Source: an uncultured Spirochaetaceae bacterium (GTDB taxonomy: Bacteria > Spirochaetota > Spirochaetia > Sphaerochaetales > Sphaerochaetaceae). From it: 64,000 nucleotides of DNA. The stretch covers positions 1 through 64,000 of the forward strand of contig CALXLH010000003.1 of the NCBI GenBank assembly GCA_944389145.1, read 5' to 3'. The position numbers were made by a program, and so were the translations under genes. Positions 1-7,863 of the stretch are shown here, piece after piece. Position 1 is the stretch's first letter. Each line of letters begins with the position of its first letter. The notes below the pieces were generated by a model. That model did no database searches, was not told the origin of the DNA, and worked only from the letters and a program-made list of their open reading frames with translations.

Positions 1-543
1 GTCGGATCGATTGACAGCGGCATAAGAAGCCTCATCGGCGGAAGGTGGACGCTGGGAGTGCTAAACGGCCAGCTCATCACATTCCCCAAGCTGATCATCC
101 CGGCAGTCATCGCGATCATAGTTGCCTGGATCATCTGGAACAAGACGACCTTCGGAAAGAACATGTACGCAGTCGGAGGAAACGCAGAGGCCGCGGCAGT
201 CTCCGGCATATCGGTGTTCTGGGTCACGCTCGGCGTGTTCATCATGGCCGGTGTGTTCTACGGCTGCGGCTCGTTCCTCGAGGCGTTCAGGGCGAATGCC
301 AGCGCGGGAACAGGGCAGGGCTATGAGATGGATGCCATCGCGGCTTGTGTCGTCGGAGGCATATCATTCAATGGCGGTATAGGAAAGATCGGAGGAGCGG
401 CGCTGGGCGTTGTCATCTTCACTTCCCTTACATACTGCCTCACGTTCCTTGGAATCGACACGAATCTCCAGTTCGTGTTCAAGGGCTTCATCATCCTTGC
501 TGCGGTCTCTCTCGACAGCATCAAGTATCTGAAGAAGAAATGA
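1..543 (+). CDS. mglC: Sugar ABC transporter permease, MglC-like (3' part)
   Basis: This is the C-terminal 180 residues of a membrane permease; the gene starts before the window and is open from base 1. Hydrophobic segments (around ITFPKLIIPAVIAIIVAWII, and the last 50 residues) alternate with the conserved loop 'TTFGKNMYAVGGNAEAA..SGI', typical of the BPD_transp_2 family that imports galactose, ribose or xylose. It would form the channel of an importer together with an ATPase and a periplasmic binding protein encoded upstream, outside the window. A strong hairpin follows the stop, so it is the last gene of its operon. The family is clear; the exact sugar cannot be read from this fragment. 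Confidence 0.9.
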   Translation, partial: VGSIDSGIRSLIGGRWTLGVLNGQLITFPKLIIPAVIAIIVAWIIWNKTTFGKNMYAVGGNAEAAAVSGISVFWVTLGVFIMAGVFYGCGSFLEAFRANASAGTGQGYEMDAIAACVVGGISFNGGIGKIGGAALGVVIFTSLTYCLTFLGIDTNLQFVFKGFIILAAVSLDSIKYLKKK

Positions 544-562
544 GATGATAAGGAATCCTTTC

Positions 563-594
563 AGGGCTGGGCTTCGGTCCAGCCCTTTCCTTTA
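563..594 (+). terminator. Intrinsic terminator after the sugar permease gene
   Basis: A perfect 8-bp stem (AGGGCTGG 563-570 with CCAGCCCT 579-586) is followed by TTTCCTTT. It overlaps the stop codon of the convergent WYL regulator gene. Confidence 0.8.
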
Positions 595-1554
595 CCTATA
601 CATCTCCAGTATTCCGGAGAGCATGTCCACGAGCTTGTCCCTATAGCTCTCAGGTTCTATTACCTTTACGCTCCGGCCGCACTGTATGATCCTGAGCATC
701 AGCTCTATCGAGTTCTCTGCCTCGAAGCGGCAGATATAGCTTCCATCCTCAAGCCTTGACAGCATCGGCTTGCCATGCACGAGAGTGGAGAAGGAGTTCA
801 GCGCGCTCTTCTCCTTTATCCTCAGCGTCAGCGGAATCATATCGATCGCATCGTATGACTCTGCCTCCTTATGGGAGAACGGCTTGAGGTTATCCGGGAT
901 GGTATAGGTCTCATCGAGCATCGAGGCGCTTGTAATAGAGGATATGTCGAGGGTGATGATATCCTTCGTGTGCCTCAGCCTTCCCGTGACGGTTATGGGA
1001 CGGCGGCCCTCCGTATCTTCCTTGAATCCGATGAAGTAGGGGGCTATCTCTATCTCCTCGTTATCCGGGATATCCGTACAGATGCGTGCGAGCCTTCCGG
1101 ATATCCAGCAATCAATGAGTACCTCAAGGACCTGGTTGTGCTTATCTACGGCGCTGCGGTTCTCCTGTATCGCCTTGTCAACCTGCTCTGCGATCCTGAG
1201 CGCGCTCTCGCTGATCTTCGGTGCGTATGTACGCATGTTCATCGCAAGCTTGCGGAGGGCTGATGCCAGATGAGGATTGGCGAATTCCTCTGTCGAGGCC
1301 AGTGCTTCCGCTCCCATATTGAATGCAAGGCTTTCATAGACCGACAGCTCCATAGGCGATGACTCTGAGTCGCTCTCCCTGAGCTTTATGAGATTATTCT
1401 CCTCGTATATGTCGATATGCTTGCCAAGATCCTCGACATATCTTGAGATCGTCGAGCGATGTACTCCCAGCCTTCTGGCTATCTCTGCCCGCCTTATACC
1501 CTCTGGATGCGAGCGGAGAAGAAGCTCAAGCTGGGCGATGCGTTCACCTTTCAT
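592..1554 (-). CDS. WYL-domain transcriptional regulator
   Basis: A 320-residue DNA-binding regulator. Residues 1-60 form a DeoR/HTH_11-type winged helix (RRAEIARRLGVHRSTISRYVEDL). The middle and C-terminal parts match the WYL architecture, a ligand- or nucleotide-sensing SH3-like beta-barrel, followed by a WCX-like C-terminal extension (CGRSVKVIEPESYRDKLV). Members of this family often control DNA damage, defence or stress genes, but the target here is unknown. The ATG has no Shine-Dalgarno and sits 7 nt after a TATAAT box, so the mRNA is probably leaderless. It is divergent from the SlyX-like gene and convergent with the sugar permease operon. Confidence 0.85.
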   Translation of the reverse strand: MKGERIAQLELLLRSHPEGIRRAEIARRLGVHRSTISRYVEDLGKHIDIYEENNLIKLRESDSESSPMELSVYESLAFNMGAEALASTEEFANPHLASALRKLAMNMRTYAPKISESALRIAEQVDKAIQENRSAVDKHNQVLEVLIDCWISGRLARICTDIPDNEEIEIAPYFIGFKEDTEGRRPITVTGRLRHTKDIITLDISSITSASMLDETYTIPDNLKPFSHKEAESYDAIDMIPLTLRIKEKSALNSFSTLVHGKPMLSRLEDGSYICRFEAENSIELMLRIIQCGRSVKVIEPESYRDKLVDMLSGILEMYR

Positions 1555-1561
1555 AGCAAGG

Positions 1562-1590
1562 ATTATAACGTAAAGAGATGGACTGTCACA
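1562..1590 (-). promoter_or_regulatory. Promoter giving a leaderless WYL regulator mRNA
   Basis: On the minus strand a -10 box TATAAT (1567-1562) lies 7 nt before ATG, with a -35-like TGTGACA (1590-1584) at 16-17 nt spacing. The predicted start of transcription falls on or next to the A of ATG. Confidence 0.65.
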
Positions 1591-1631
1591 CTCTTTTCGA
1601 CTTGCATTTGGAGCAGGGGGAATATAGACTC

Positions 1632-1835
1632 ATGCCCATGGAAGAGCTAGAAAGGCTTGAGATAAAGGCAAGCTATCTTGAGGATACGGTTGCCAAGCTG
1701 AACGAGGTAGTGATCGACCAGGAGAGGACGATCGGTTCGCTCCTGATGCGTATCGAGTCTCTTGAGAAGAAGGTGGAAGACCTGATTGAGGTATCAAGCG
1801 AGGCGAGGCCTAACAGGAGGCCTCCGCATTACTGA
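1632..1835 (+). CDS. slyX: SlyX-like coiled-coil protein
   Basis: A 67-residue protein with heptads from end to end (MEELERLEIKASYLEDTV, then LNEVVIDQERTIGSLLMRI) and the C-terminal signature 'RPPHY'. Length, coiled coil and the PPHY end fit the SlyX family, whose molecular role is unclear. I chose ATG 1632 over an upstream in-frame start at 1578 because a GGGGG-rich Shine-Dalgarno (1616-1620) precedes it at 11 nt. It overlaps the end of the convergent thioesterase gene by 7 nt. The gene is easily missed because of its size. Confidence 0.75.
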   Translation: MPMEELERLEIKASYLEDTVAKLNEVVIDQERTIGSLLMRIESLEKKVEDLIEVSSEARPNRRPPHY

Positions 1836-2617
1836 TCCTTCTTCCTCCATCTGGTATTGGCCTCGAATACGATCGTGCCGTCATCCTTCCTGATGCAGTG
1901 GACGAGCCTTGCCTCACTGCCATCATTGGAGACGACGCCTGTCTCCACATGGATCTTGTCGCCTCGGAAGGTCTGATGTTCCCATTGCACGTCGACGACC
2001 GCTGGCTCGTAGGACTTCAGGAACTCCTCATCCATCGCAGACACCATCCAACGGACATATACCACGTTATTGATGTGCCTGTTGTAGTCGATATCGAAAT
2101 ACGTAGGGACGGGAGTATGGACAGGCCATCGCTCCGTTATGGCGGCATCATCGAACCTTTCGATCTTTCCGATATCAGGATCCATCCAGTGCTTATCCTC
2201 AGGCGGTATCCTGAAGCTGGATTCGAGCTCCGATGGCCGCAGGGGCCTGTTCCTGCTAAGGTCTATAAGGGCCCAGAGCGTCATCGCCTCGAATGACAGG
2301 CTCCCATCCTTTCCATAGCCGTTGACGACACGGGGGCAGTATAGCTTATATCCCTTCTGCGGCCAGCTTTCCAGGCGTACCGTATCCTGCCACATGTCGA
2401 GATGATGGAAGATGGCACGTGTGCGCGTTATCACCCACGTCCAGTTCCTCTCCCTCATCAGGTCCGCGATCGCGACACCCATCCTCTCTGCGTGCTCGCC
2501 TCCCATCTCCTGCATCGCATCGAAGTAGAAGGGGAGGGCCGCGCTGTAGAACATATCGGTATCGCTTGCCCTTACGAAGTACTCATCATAAGCTACGTTG
2601 TCATTGTCGATCTGCAT
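1829..2617 (-). CDS. Acyl-ACP thioesterase
   Basis: A 262-residue double-hotdog acyl-ACP thioesterase (Acyl-ACP_TE family, related to plant FatA/FatB), which releases fatty acids from acyl carrier protein in the cytoplasm. The N-terminal hotdog starts at 'YDEYFVRASDTDMFYSAAL'. The second hotdog carries 'DIDYNRHINNVVYVRW', the Asn-x-His-x-Asn type catalytic patch of this family. The start is ATG 2617, one base after the rsmD stop, so translation is probably coupled. A longer open frame upstream only shadows rsmD. Many anaerobes and spirochaetes carry this enzyme, perhaps to tune membrane acyl chains. Confidence 0.9.
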   Translation of the reverse strand: MQIDNDNVAYDEYFVRASDTDMFYSAALPFYFDAMQEMGGEHAERMGVAIADLMRERNWTWVITRTRAIFHHLDMWQDTVRLESWPQKGYKLYCPRVVNGYGKDGSLSFEAMTLWALIDLSRNRPLRPSELESSFRIPPEDKHWMDPDIGKIERFDDAAITERWPVHTPVPTYFDIDYNRHINNVVYVRWMVSAMDEEFLKSYEPAVVDVQWEHQTFRGDKIHVETGVVSNDGSEARLVHCIRKDDGTIVFEANTRWRKKDQ

Positions 2618-2618
2618 A

Positions 2619-3164
2619 TCATTCCTCGCTATCGGGTCTGTAGAACAGGAGGATGCTCCTGCCGTATTTCCGCTCATCCGTGAGCCTGAGGCTGCCGATC
2701 CTCTCAGCCCAGAGCTTCCTTTCCTCTCTTGGAAGATGAATGATGAACAGACCTCCGTCCTTGACCACGGAATGCTCTGATACGAGCTCTGCGATCCGTG
2801 TCTTATCTTCCATCGGAAATGGAGGGTCGGCGTAAACGACGCTATAGCGCATCGGCGAGGATGCGAGGAAGCGCAGGGCATCCATCGTGAATATCCTCCA
2901 GTCTTCCTCTACGAATGAGAGGTTCTTCTCCATCGTGGGCTTCTTGCCCTTATCCATCTCTACCATATGGATAGGGGAGGCACCTCTGGAGGCAGCCTCT
3001 ATGGCTACGCATCCTGATCCTGAGAAGATATCCAGGAACGATGCGCCCTCCAGGTCTCCCAGGATGGCAAACATCGATTCCCTCATCATATCCATCGCCG
3101 GTCTTATCTCTCCGGGAGGGCAGGCTACCTGCCGTCTAAGATATTTTCCGCCAGTGATCCGCAT
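2619..3164 (-). CDS. rsmD: 16S rRNA (guanine-966-N2)-methyltransferase RsmD
   Basis: A 181-residue S-adenosylmethionine-dependent methyltransferase of the RsmD family. It has the SAM-binding motif 'FLDIFSGSGCVAIEAASRGA' and the catalytic N-methyltransferase motif 'YADPPF', and begins with the family's RNA-binding start 'MRITGGKYLRRQV'. It modifies the 30S subunit. It lies 27 nt after pyk and 1 nt before the thioesterase gene in a leftward operon. Confidence 0.93.
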   Translation of the reverse strand: MRITGGKYLRRQVACPPGEIRPAMDMMRESMFAILGDLEGASFLDIFSGSGCVAIEAASRGASPIHMVEMDKGKKPTMEKNLSFVEEDWRIFTMDALRFLASSPMRYSVVYADPPFPMEDKTRIAELVSEHSVVKDGGLFIIHLPREERKLWAERIGSLRLTDERKYGRSILLFYRPDSEE

Positions 3165-3191
3165 GACCTAAGCTTACACAAATCCAGAAGA

Positions 3192-4610
3192 TCAGGAAAG
3201 CCTTGCAAGCTGCAGCGAGTCAGCTGCCTGATAGCCGGTCTGTGTTCCGGTGATTATGACGGCAATGTCTCCTTTCCTGACGATTCCTGTCTTCTTCGCA
3301 AGCACGTTGGCAAGCTCCGCAAGCTCATCCCTGTCCTCCGTGTAAGGTGCTGCGATAGGGTATACGCCATAATCGAGCCTCAGCTGCCTTAATGCCTTGC
3401 TATCCGTGACGCACGCGATTATAGGCGCAGAAGGATGGTATGAGGATGTCATCCTGGCTGAGCGGCCCTTTGCCGTCATGCAGATTATCGCCTTTGCGCC
3501 AAGGGAGAATGAGGCATCTACGGCAGCGCTTGCGATCGTGTTCGGTATGTCAGTGATCGTTGATAGCTGCCTGTCAAAGTACTTCTTCCTGTAGTCTATC
3601 TGATTCTCCGTGTACTCTGCGATCTCAGCCATCGTCCTTACCGCTTCTATAGGATACTTCCCCGCCGCGGTCTCCCCAGAGAGCATCGTGCAGGTGGTAC
3701 CATCGTATATCGCATTCGCCACATCAGACACCTCCGCCCTTGTCGGCCTTGAGTGTTCCGTCATCGATTCAAGCATCTGTGTCGCCGTCACGACGATCTT
3801 TCCGCTCTCATAGCATTTCTGGATGATGCTCTTCTGGATTGCCGGCAGCTCCTTGAATGGGATCTCTACGCCGAGATCTCCCCTTGCTACCATGACGCCA
3901 TCGGATTCCCTGATGATTGCGTCGAGGTTGTCTATGCCGCTCTTGCTCTCTATCTTCGAGATGATCCTGATCGAATCGGCGCCATTGACGGAAAGGAGCT
4001 TCCTTATCCTCCTCACATCCTCTGCGCTCCTGACGAATGAGGCTGCGATGAAGTCGACATCCATCTCTATGCCGAAGAGGATATCCGATCTGTCCGTGTC
4101 GGAGATGAATGGCATGTCTATATCGACGCCGGGAACGTTTATCGACTTATGGTTCGATATCCTCGCGCTGTTGAGGACACGGCATATGACGTTTCCGTCG
4201 CGTATCTCTTCGACCGAGAGCGCGCATAGCCCGTCATCTATGAGTATGCGGGTGCCTTTCTCCACATCCTCCGCCAGGTATGGATAGGTGATGACGACTC
4301 CATTCTCATCGCCTTCCTCCTCTCCGCGTGCATACAAGGTGAACGATGAGCCTTCCTGAAGCATCGCCGCTCCATCCTTGAATACTGTCGTACGGATCTC
4401 AGGTCCCTTCGTGTCGAGGATTATCGGTATAGAGACGCCGAGCTTCTCGGAGATGCGCCTGATCCTCTCGATCCTCACCCTATGCTCCTCATGGGAGCCA
4501 TGGGAGAAGTTCATCCTTGCCGCATCCATGCCGCCCTTGATGAGGGCTTCGATCATCTCTTCGCTTTCGACAGCAGGGCCTATGGTGCATATTATCTTTG
4601 TCTTGCGCAT
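3192..4610 (-). CDS. pyk: Pyruvate kinase
   Basis: A 472-residue pyruvate kinase converting phosphoenolpyruvate and ADP to pyruvate and ATP, the last step of glycolysis. Visible motifs are 'RKTKIICTIGP' at the N-terminus, 'IILDTKGPEIRT', the active-site segment 'DGVMVARGDLGVEIP' and 'MLSGETAAGKYP', with a C-terminal regulatory domain. The start ATG 4610 is preferred over an in-frame start 24 nt upstream because it follows GGAGGAG with good spacing and begins exactly where family members begin. The start lies one base after the HD-domain gene stop (TAGGATG). Confidence 0.97.
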   Translation of the reverse strand: MRKTKIICTIGPAVESEEMIEALIKGGMDAARMNFSHGSHEEHRVRIERIRRISEKLGVSIPIILDTKGPEIRTTVFKDGAAMLQEGSSFTLYARGEEEGDENGVVITYPYLAEDVEKGTRILIDDGLCALSVEEIRDGNVICRVLNSARISNHKSINVPGVDIDMPFISDTDRSDILFGIEMDVDFIAASFVRSAEDVRRIRKLLSVNGADSIRIISKIESKSGIDNLDAIIRESDGVMVARGDLGVEIPFKELPAIQKSIIQKCYESGKIVVTATQMLESMTEHSRPTRAEVSDVANAIYDGTTCTMLSGETAAGKYPIEAVRTMAEIAEYTENQIDYRKKYFDRQLSTITDIPNTIASAAVDASFSLGAKAIICMTAKGRSARMTSSYHPSAPIIACVTDSKALRQLRLDYGVYPIAAPYTEDRDELAELANVLAKKTGIVRKGDIAVIITGTQTGYQAADSLQLARLS

Positions 4611-4611
4611 C

Positions 4612-5178
4612 CTACTCCTCCGGCCAGAGGCCAAGCTGAGGCGCGACCTTTGTCATCCCGTCTATCGTGGTCTGTATGATCTCGGAGATATCGAGGCCAA
4701 GCATCTCGGCCCCGCTTGAGATGAGATCCCTGTTCACGCCGGCAGCGAAGGACTTATCCTTCCACTTCTTCTTGATGGATTTTACGGATATCCCCTTCAT
4801 CTTCTCCGGTCTCATCAGTGCCGTTGCCGTCACGAGCCCGGTAAGCTCATCGATCGTGTATAGCACCTTCTCCATATAGCGCTCAGGCTTCACATCCGTG
4901 ACAAGTCCATATCCGTGGCTGCAGATGGCATGGGTCATATCGTCGGGCATATTTATCTCAGCAAGGAGTTCCGGAGCCTTCCTGCAATGCTCCTCCGGGA
5001 ACATCTCCCAGTCTATGTCATGGAGGAATCCCACGATGCCCCAGTATTCCGGATCTTCTCCGTTCTTCTCTGCGAACTCCCTCATCACAGCCTCGACTGA
5101 GAGCGCGTGGTGATAGAGGCTTTCCGTCTTGTTGTACTTCCTGAAGAGCCCTTCGGCCTGTTCTCTGCTTGGTTTCAT
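4612..5178 (-). CDS. HD-domain hydrolase
   Basis: A 188-residue HD-superfamily protein. Metal-ligand residues are visible in 'SLYHHALSVEAVMREF', 'GIVGFLHDIDWEMFPE' and 'ICSHGYG'. Such small HD proteins are metal-dependent phosphohydrolases, often annotated as hydrolases acting on nucleotides or phosphate esters; the substrate cannot be read here. It is the first gene of the HD-pyk-rsmD-thioesterase operon. It has no Shine-Dalgarno and a TATAAT box 6 nt before ATG, suggesting a leaderless start. Confidence 0.8.
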   Translation of the reverse strand: MKPSREQAEGLFRKYNKTESLYHHALSVEAVMREFAEKNGEDPEYWGIVGFLHDIDWEMFPEEHCRKAPELLAEINMPDDMTHAICSHGYGLVTDVKPERYMEKVLYTIDELTGLVTATALMRPEKMKGISVKSIKKKWKDKSFAAGVNRDLISSGAEMLGLDISEIIQTTIDGMTKVAPQLGLWPEE

Positions 5179-5184
5179 GCCGTG

Positions 5185-5190
5185 ATTATA
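5185..5190 (-). promoter_or_regulatory. -10 box giving a leaderless HD-pyk operon mRNA
   Basis: A consensus TATAAT reads 5190-5185 on the minus strand, exactly 6 nt before the ATG of the HD gene. The -35 region is weak. Confidence 0.6.
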
Positions 5191-5236
5191 CTTGAAAAGA
5201 GAAAATTAGACACTCCTGAAAGTATGGGAAGATATG

Positions 5237-7243
5237 CTAATCCTGCAGTGATTTCCTCAGCACTGCATTCTCAGCCTTCAGAAGGCCCCTGTCCTCTGTG
5301 ATTATCGCTTCTGCCTCTGTCCTGGCAAGCTCTACTAGCTCCGGGCTTTCCGTTATCGAGGCAAATCGCAGCCTCAGGAATCCTGACTGCCTGTCTCCCG
5401 CGATCTCTCCCGGGCCCCTTATCTCAAGATCCTTCTCCGCGATCCTGAAGCCGTCATTCGTGTCTCTCATGACGCGCAGGCGGGCCTTTGCATCCTCTGA
5501 GAGGCTGCGGCCATATACGAGGAAGCAGTAGGAAGGGAGCGTGCTTCTGCCGACACGGCCTCTGAGCTGGTGAAGGGCTGCCAGGCCGAACCTGTCCGCA
5601 TGCTCTATGACCATGCAGGTCGCGTTAGGGATATCTATGCCGACCTCTACGACCGATGTTGCCACCAGATAGCTTATCCTTCCGCTGCGGAAATCCCTCA
5701 GTATCCTCATCTTCTCATCCTCATCCAGCCTGGAGTGGATAAGGGCCGAGGGGACGCCGGGGAATACGGCCTTCAGGTTGTCATACATCGTAGTGACATC
5801 CCTCAGGTCGCTCTCTCCATCATCACCGATACGGGGATAGACGAAGTAGGCCTGATGGCCACGGCGGAACTCCACGCTTATCGCGCTGAACATCTTTTCA
5901 CGGCTGTCTTCCTTTACCAGATAGGTTGTTATAGGTATCCTGCCGGAAGGCATCGTATGGATCGTGGATACATCCAGATCGGCGAAGAGCGTGAGCGCGA
6001 GCGTCCGCGGGATAGGCGTTGCTGACATGGATAGCACGTCAGGATCCATTCCCTTGCCTCTGAGGGCTTCCCTCTGCTGCACTCCGAAGCGGTGCTGCTC
6101 ATCGATGATGGCGTATCGCAGGGCATGGAATTCCACATCCTCTGAGAAGAGCGCGTGAGTACCTATCACGAGATCGGTCGTTCCTTCCTTGAGGGAACGA
6201 AGCAGCAGCCTGCGTCCTTCTCCCCTGACGCTTCCTGTCAGGAAGGCTATCCTCACGCCCTGAGGGGCAAGGAGCTCGGCTGCTCCTTCTGCGTGCTGCC
6301 TAGCCAGAAGCTCCGTAGGAGCCATGAATGCGACCTGTCCGCCGCTATCTATCACATGCAGGGCGCTGAGCCAGGCAACGAGCGTCTTCCCTGAGCCTAC
6401 GTCTCCCTGAAGAAGCCGTGACATCGGGGCAGGGGAGTCGAGATCCTCCCTTATCTGCTGCAGGCAGCTTTCCTGGTCCGGGGTGAGCGAGAATGGCAGG
6501 CTTGATATAAGCGCCTTTTCCCTTCTCGATGGAAGGCTCCTGGCTCTCTGCCTGGGAGATTTATCACGCAGGGCCTTTATCTCAAGGAGAAGCAGCTCGG
6601 TAAACGATAAGGTCCTCTTGGCTTCCGACGCTTCCTCGAGGCTCTCCGGATAATGGATTGCCCTGTATGCCCTGTCATGATGCATGAGGCCAAGCCTGTC
6701 GTAGAGCTGGGACGGAAGCTCATCAGGAAGGGGAGAGAGCATGGTGAGCGCGAATGATGATGCCCTTCGCATCATCTTCTCCGTAAGCTCTCCTGAGAGA
6801 GGGTAGACCGGGAGTATCCTGCCTATGCCGGCCTCTTCCCTTGTCTTCTTGAGCTCGAATGATGCGGCCGAATACATACCCTTATAGCGCTCTACCGTCG
6901 CGACTATATACCATGAAGAGCCTATCGTCAGCTGTGATTTGAGGAAAGGCCTGTTGAAGCATAGCAGCTGCAGCCTTGTGCCATCCTCATCGATGGCGGT
7001 CACCTTCAGCGTCCGTCCTCGCCTGGAAGGGAATTCGGAGTGTGACAATACCGTTATGCGGCAGGAGATCGTGGCATCCTCCTGGCTCGTCATCCTGAGC
7101 GTGCGCTCCTCTCTCCTGTCATCATAGCCGCGAGGAGCGAAGAGGATCATATCATGCAGCGTTGAGATGCCAAGGCGGGCGAATTCGGTCCCTAGCTTGG
7201 GACCGACTCCCGGAACCATGGTGATCTTTTCGCTGCTGCCCAT
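5237..7243 (-). CDS. recG: ATP-dependent DNA helicase RecG
   Basis: A 668-residue RecG branch-migration helicase that remodels stalled replication forks and Holliday junctions. It has an N-terminal wedge OB-fold, Walker A 'GDVGSGKT' near residue 284, the DEQH box 'IIDEQHRFGVQQR' near 381, 'SATPIPRTLALTLF', and C-terminal motifs 'LVATSVVEVGIDIPNAT' and 'QLRGRVGRS'. It starts 1 base after the yggT stop (TGAGATG) and is the last gene of a dnaE-yggT-recG operon. Confidence 0.96.
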   Translation of the reverse strand: MGSSEKITMVPGVGPKLGTEFARLGISTLHDMILFAPRGYDDRREERTLRMTSQEDATISCRITVLSHSEFPSRRGRTLKVTAIDEDGTRLQLLCFNRPFLKSQLTIGSSWYIVATVERYKGMYSAASFELKKTREEAGIGRILPVYPLSGELTEKMMRRASSFALTMLSPLPDELPSQLYDRLGLMHHDRAYRAIHYPESLEEASEAKRTLSFTELLLLEIKALRDKSPRQRARSLPSRREKALISSLPFSLTPDQESCLQQIREDLDSPAPMSRLLQGDVGSGKTLVAWLSALHVIDSGGQVAFMAPTELLARQHAEGAAELLAPQGVRIAFLTGSVRGEGRRLLLRSLKEGTTDLVIGTHALFSEDVEFHALRYAIIDEQHRFGVQQREALRGKGMDPDVLSMSATPIPRTLALTLFADLDVSTIHTMPSGRIPITTYLVKEDSREKMFSAISVEFRRGHQAYFVYPRIGDDGESDLRDVTTMYDNLKAVFPGVPSALIHSRLDEDEKMRILRDFRSGRISYLVATSVVEVGIDIPNATCMVIEHADRFGLAALHQLRGRVGRSTLPSYCFLVYGRSLSEDAKARLRVMRDTNDGFRIAEKDLEIRGPGEIAGDRQSGFLRLRFASITESPELVELARTEAEAIITEDRGLLKAENAVLRKSLQD

Positions 7244-7244
7244 C

Positions 7245-7841
7245 TCAGAATGGTATTCTCAAGGCGTATGCGGCAAGCATCCCGAACACCCTCTTGAGGA
7301 CGAAGTAGAGCATGATGGCAACGATAAGCGATACGATGTTCAGCGTTCTGTCCTTGACGATACGCGGACCGAAGCAGCGCCGGACGAATGAGATTATCGG
7401 GTTGGTCATCATTCCCATGTTCTGCTGCATGTTGTAGAAGGCAGGGTTGGAGGAGAATGACGCGATGGTGCGGAAGATCAGCATGATTATCGAGATCCAG
7501 AGGAATATCGATACGCCATAGCCCCAGAATGCCGCGATTATCTGTGCCAGGATTATCCCGAATGTCACATAGCCGTTGTAGCCGAATACGTTGAGTATGG
7601 ACTCCGCGACGGACAGCACTCCCACGGCGATGACCGGGGAGAAGTCCAGCATCCCTATGCGGGCCTTCGAGGAGCGGAACGCGGAAAGGAACGGATCCAC
7701 TATCCTTGCGATGTAGTAGGTGAATGTGCCAGCCTGTGGATAGGGCGTTATCCAGGAGAGGAAGATCCTTATCCAGATCAGGAAAGAGTATAGTGCCAGC
7801 AGCCTGGATAGAAACAGCGCTGCCTTCATCAGTATCAGCAT
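7245..7841 (-). CDS. yggT: YggT family membrane protein
   Basis: A 198-residue integral membrane protein with two YGGT repeats. The first contains 'YSFLIWIRIFLSWITPYP' and 'ARIVDPFLSAFR', and the second 'MLIFRTIASFSSNPAF' and 'TNPIISFVRRCFGP'. YggT proteins sit in the cytoplasmic membrane; proposed roles include cell envelope or division functions and osmotic tolerance, none firmly proven. A good Shine-Dalgarno (TAGGAG) precedes ATG. It lies between dnaE (23 nt upstream) and recG. Confidence 0.88.
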   Translation of the reverse strand: MLILMKAALFLSRLLALYSFLIWIRIFLSWITPYPQAGTFTYYIARIVDPFLSAFRSSKARIGMLDFSPVIAVGVLSVAESILNVFGYNGYVTFGIILAQIIAAFWGYGVSIFLWISIIMLIFRTIASFSSNPAFYNMQQNMGMMTNPIISFVRRCFGPRIVKDRTLNIVSLIVAIMLYFVLKRVFGMLAAYALRIPF

Positions 7842-7863
7842 AATAGTTCTCCTACATCATAAG

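Noticed and set aside
1829-2881. A 350-codon frame for the thioesterase
   Set aside because: The first 88 codons run through rsmD in another frame; the hotdog fold starts after ATG 2617.
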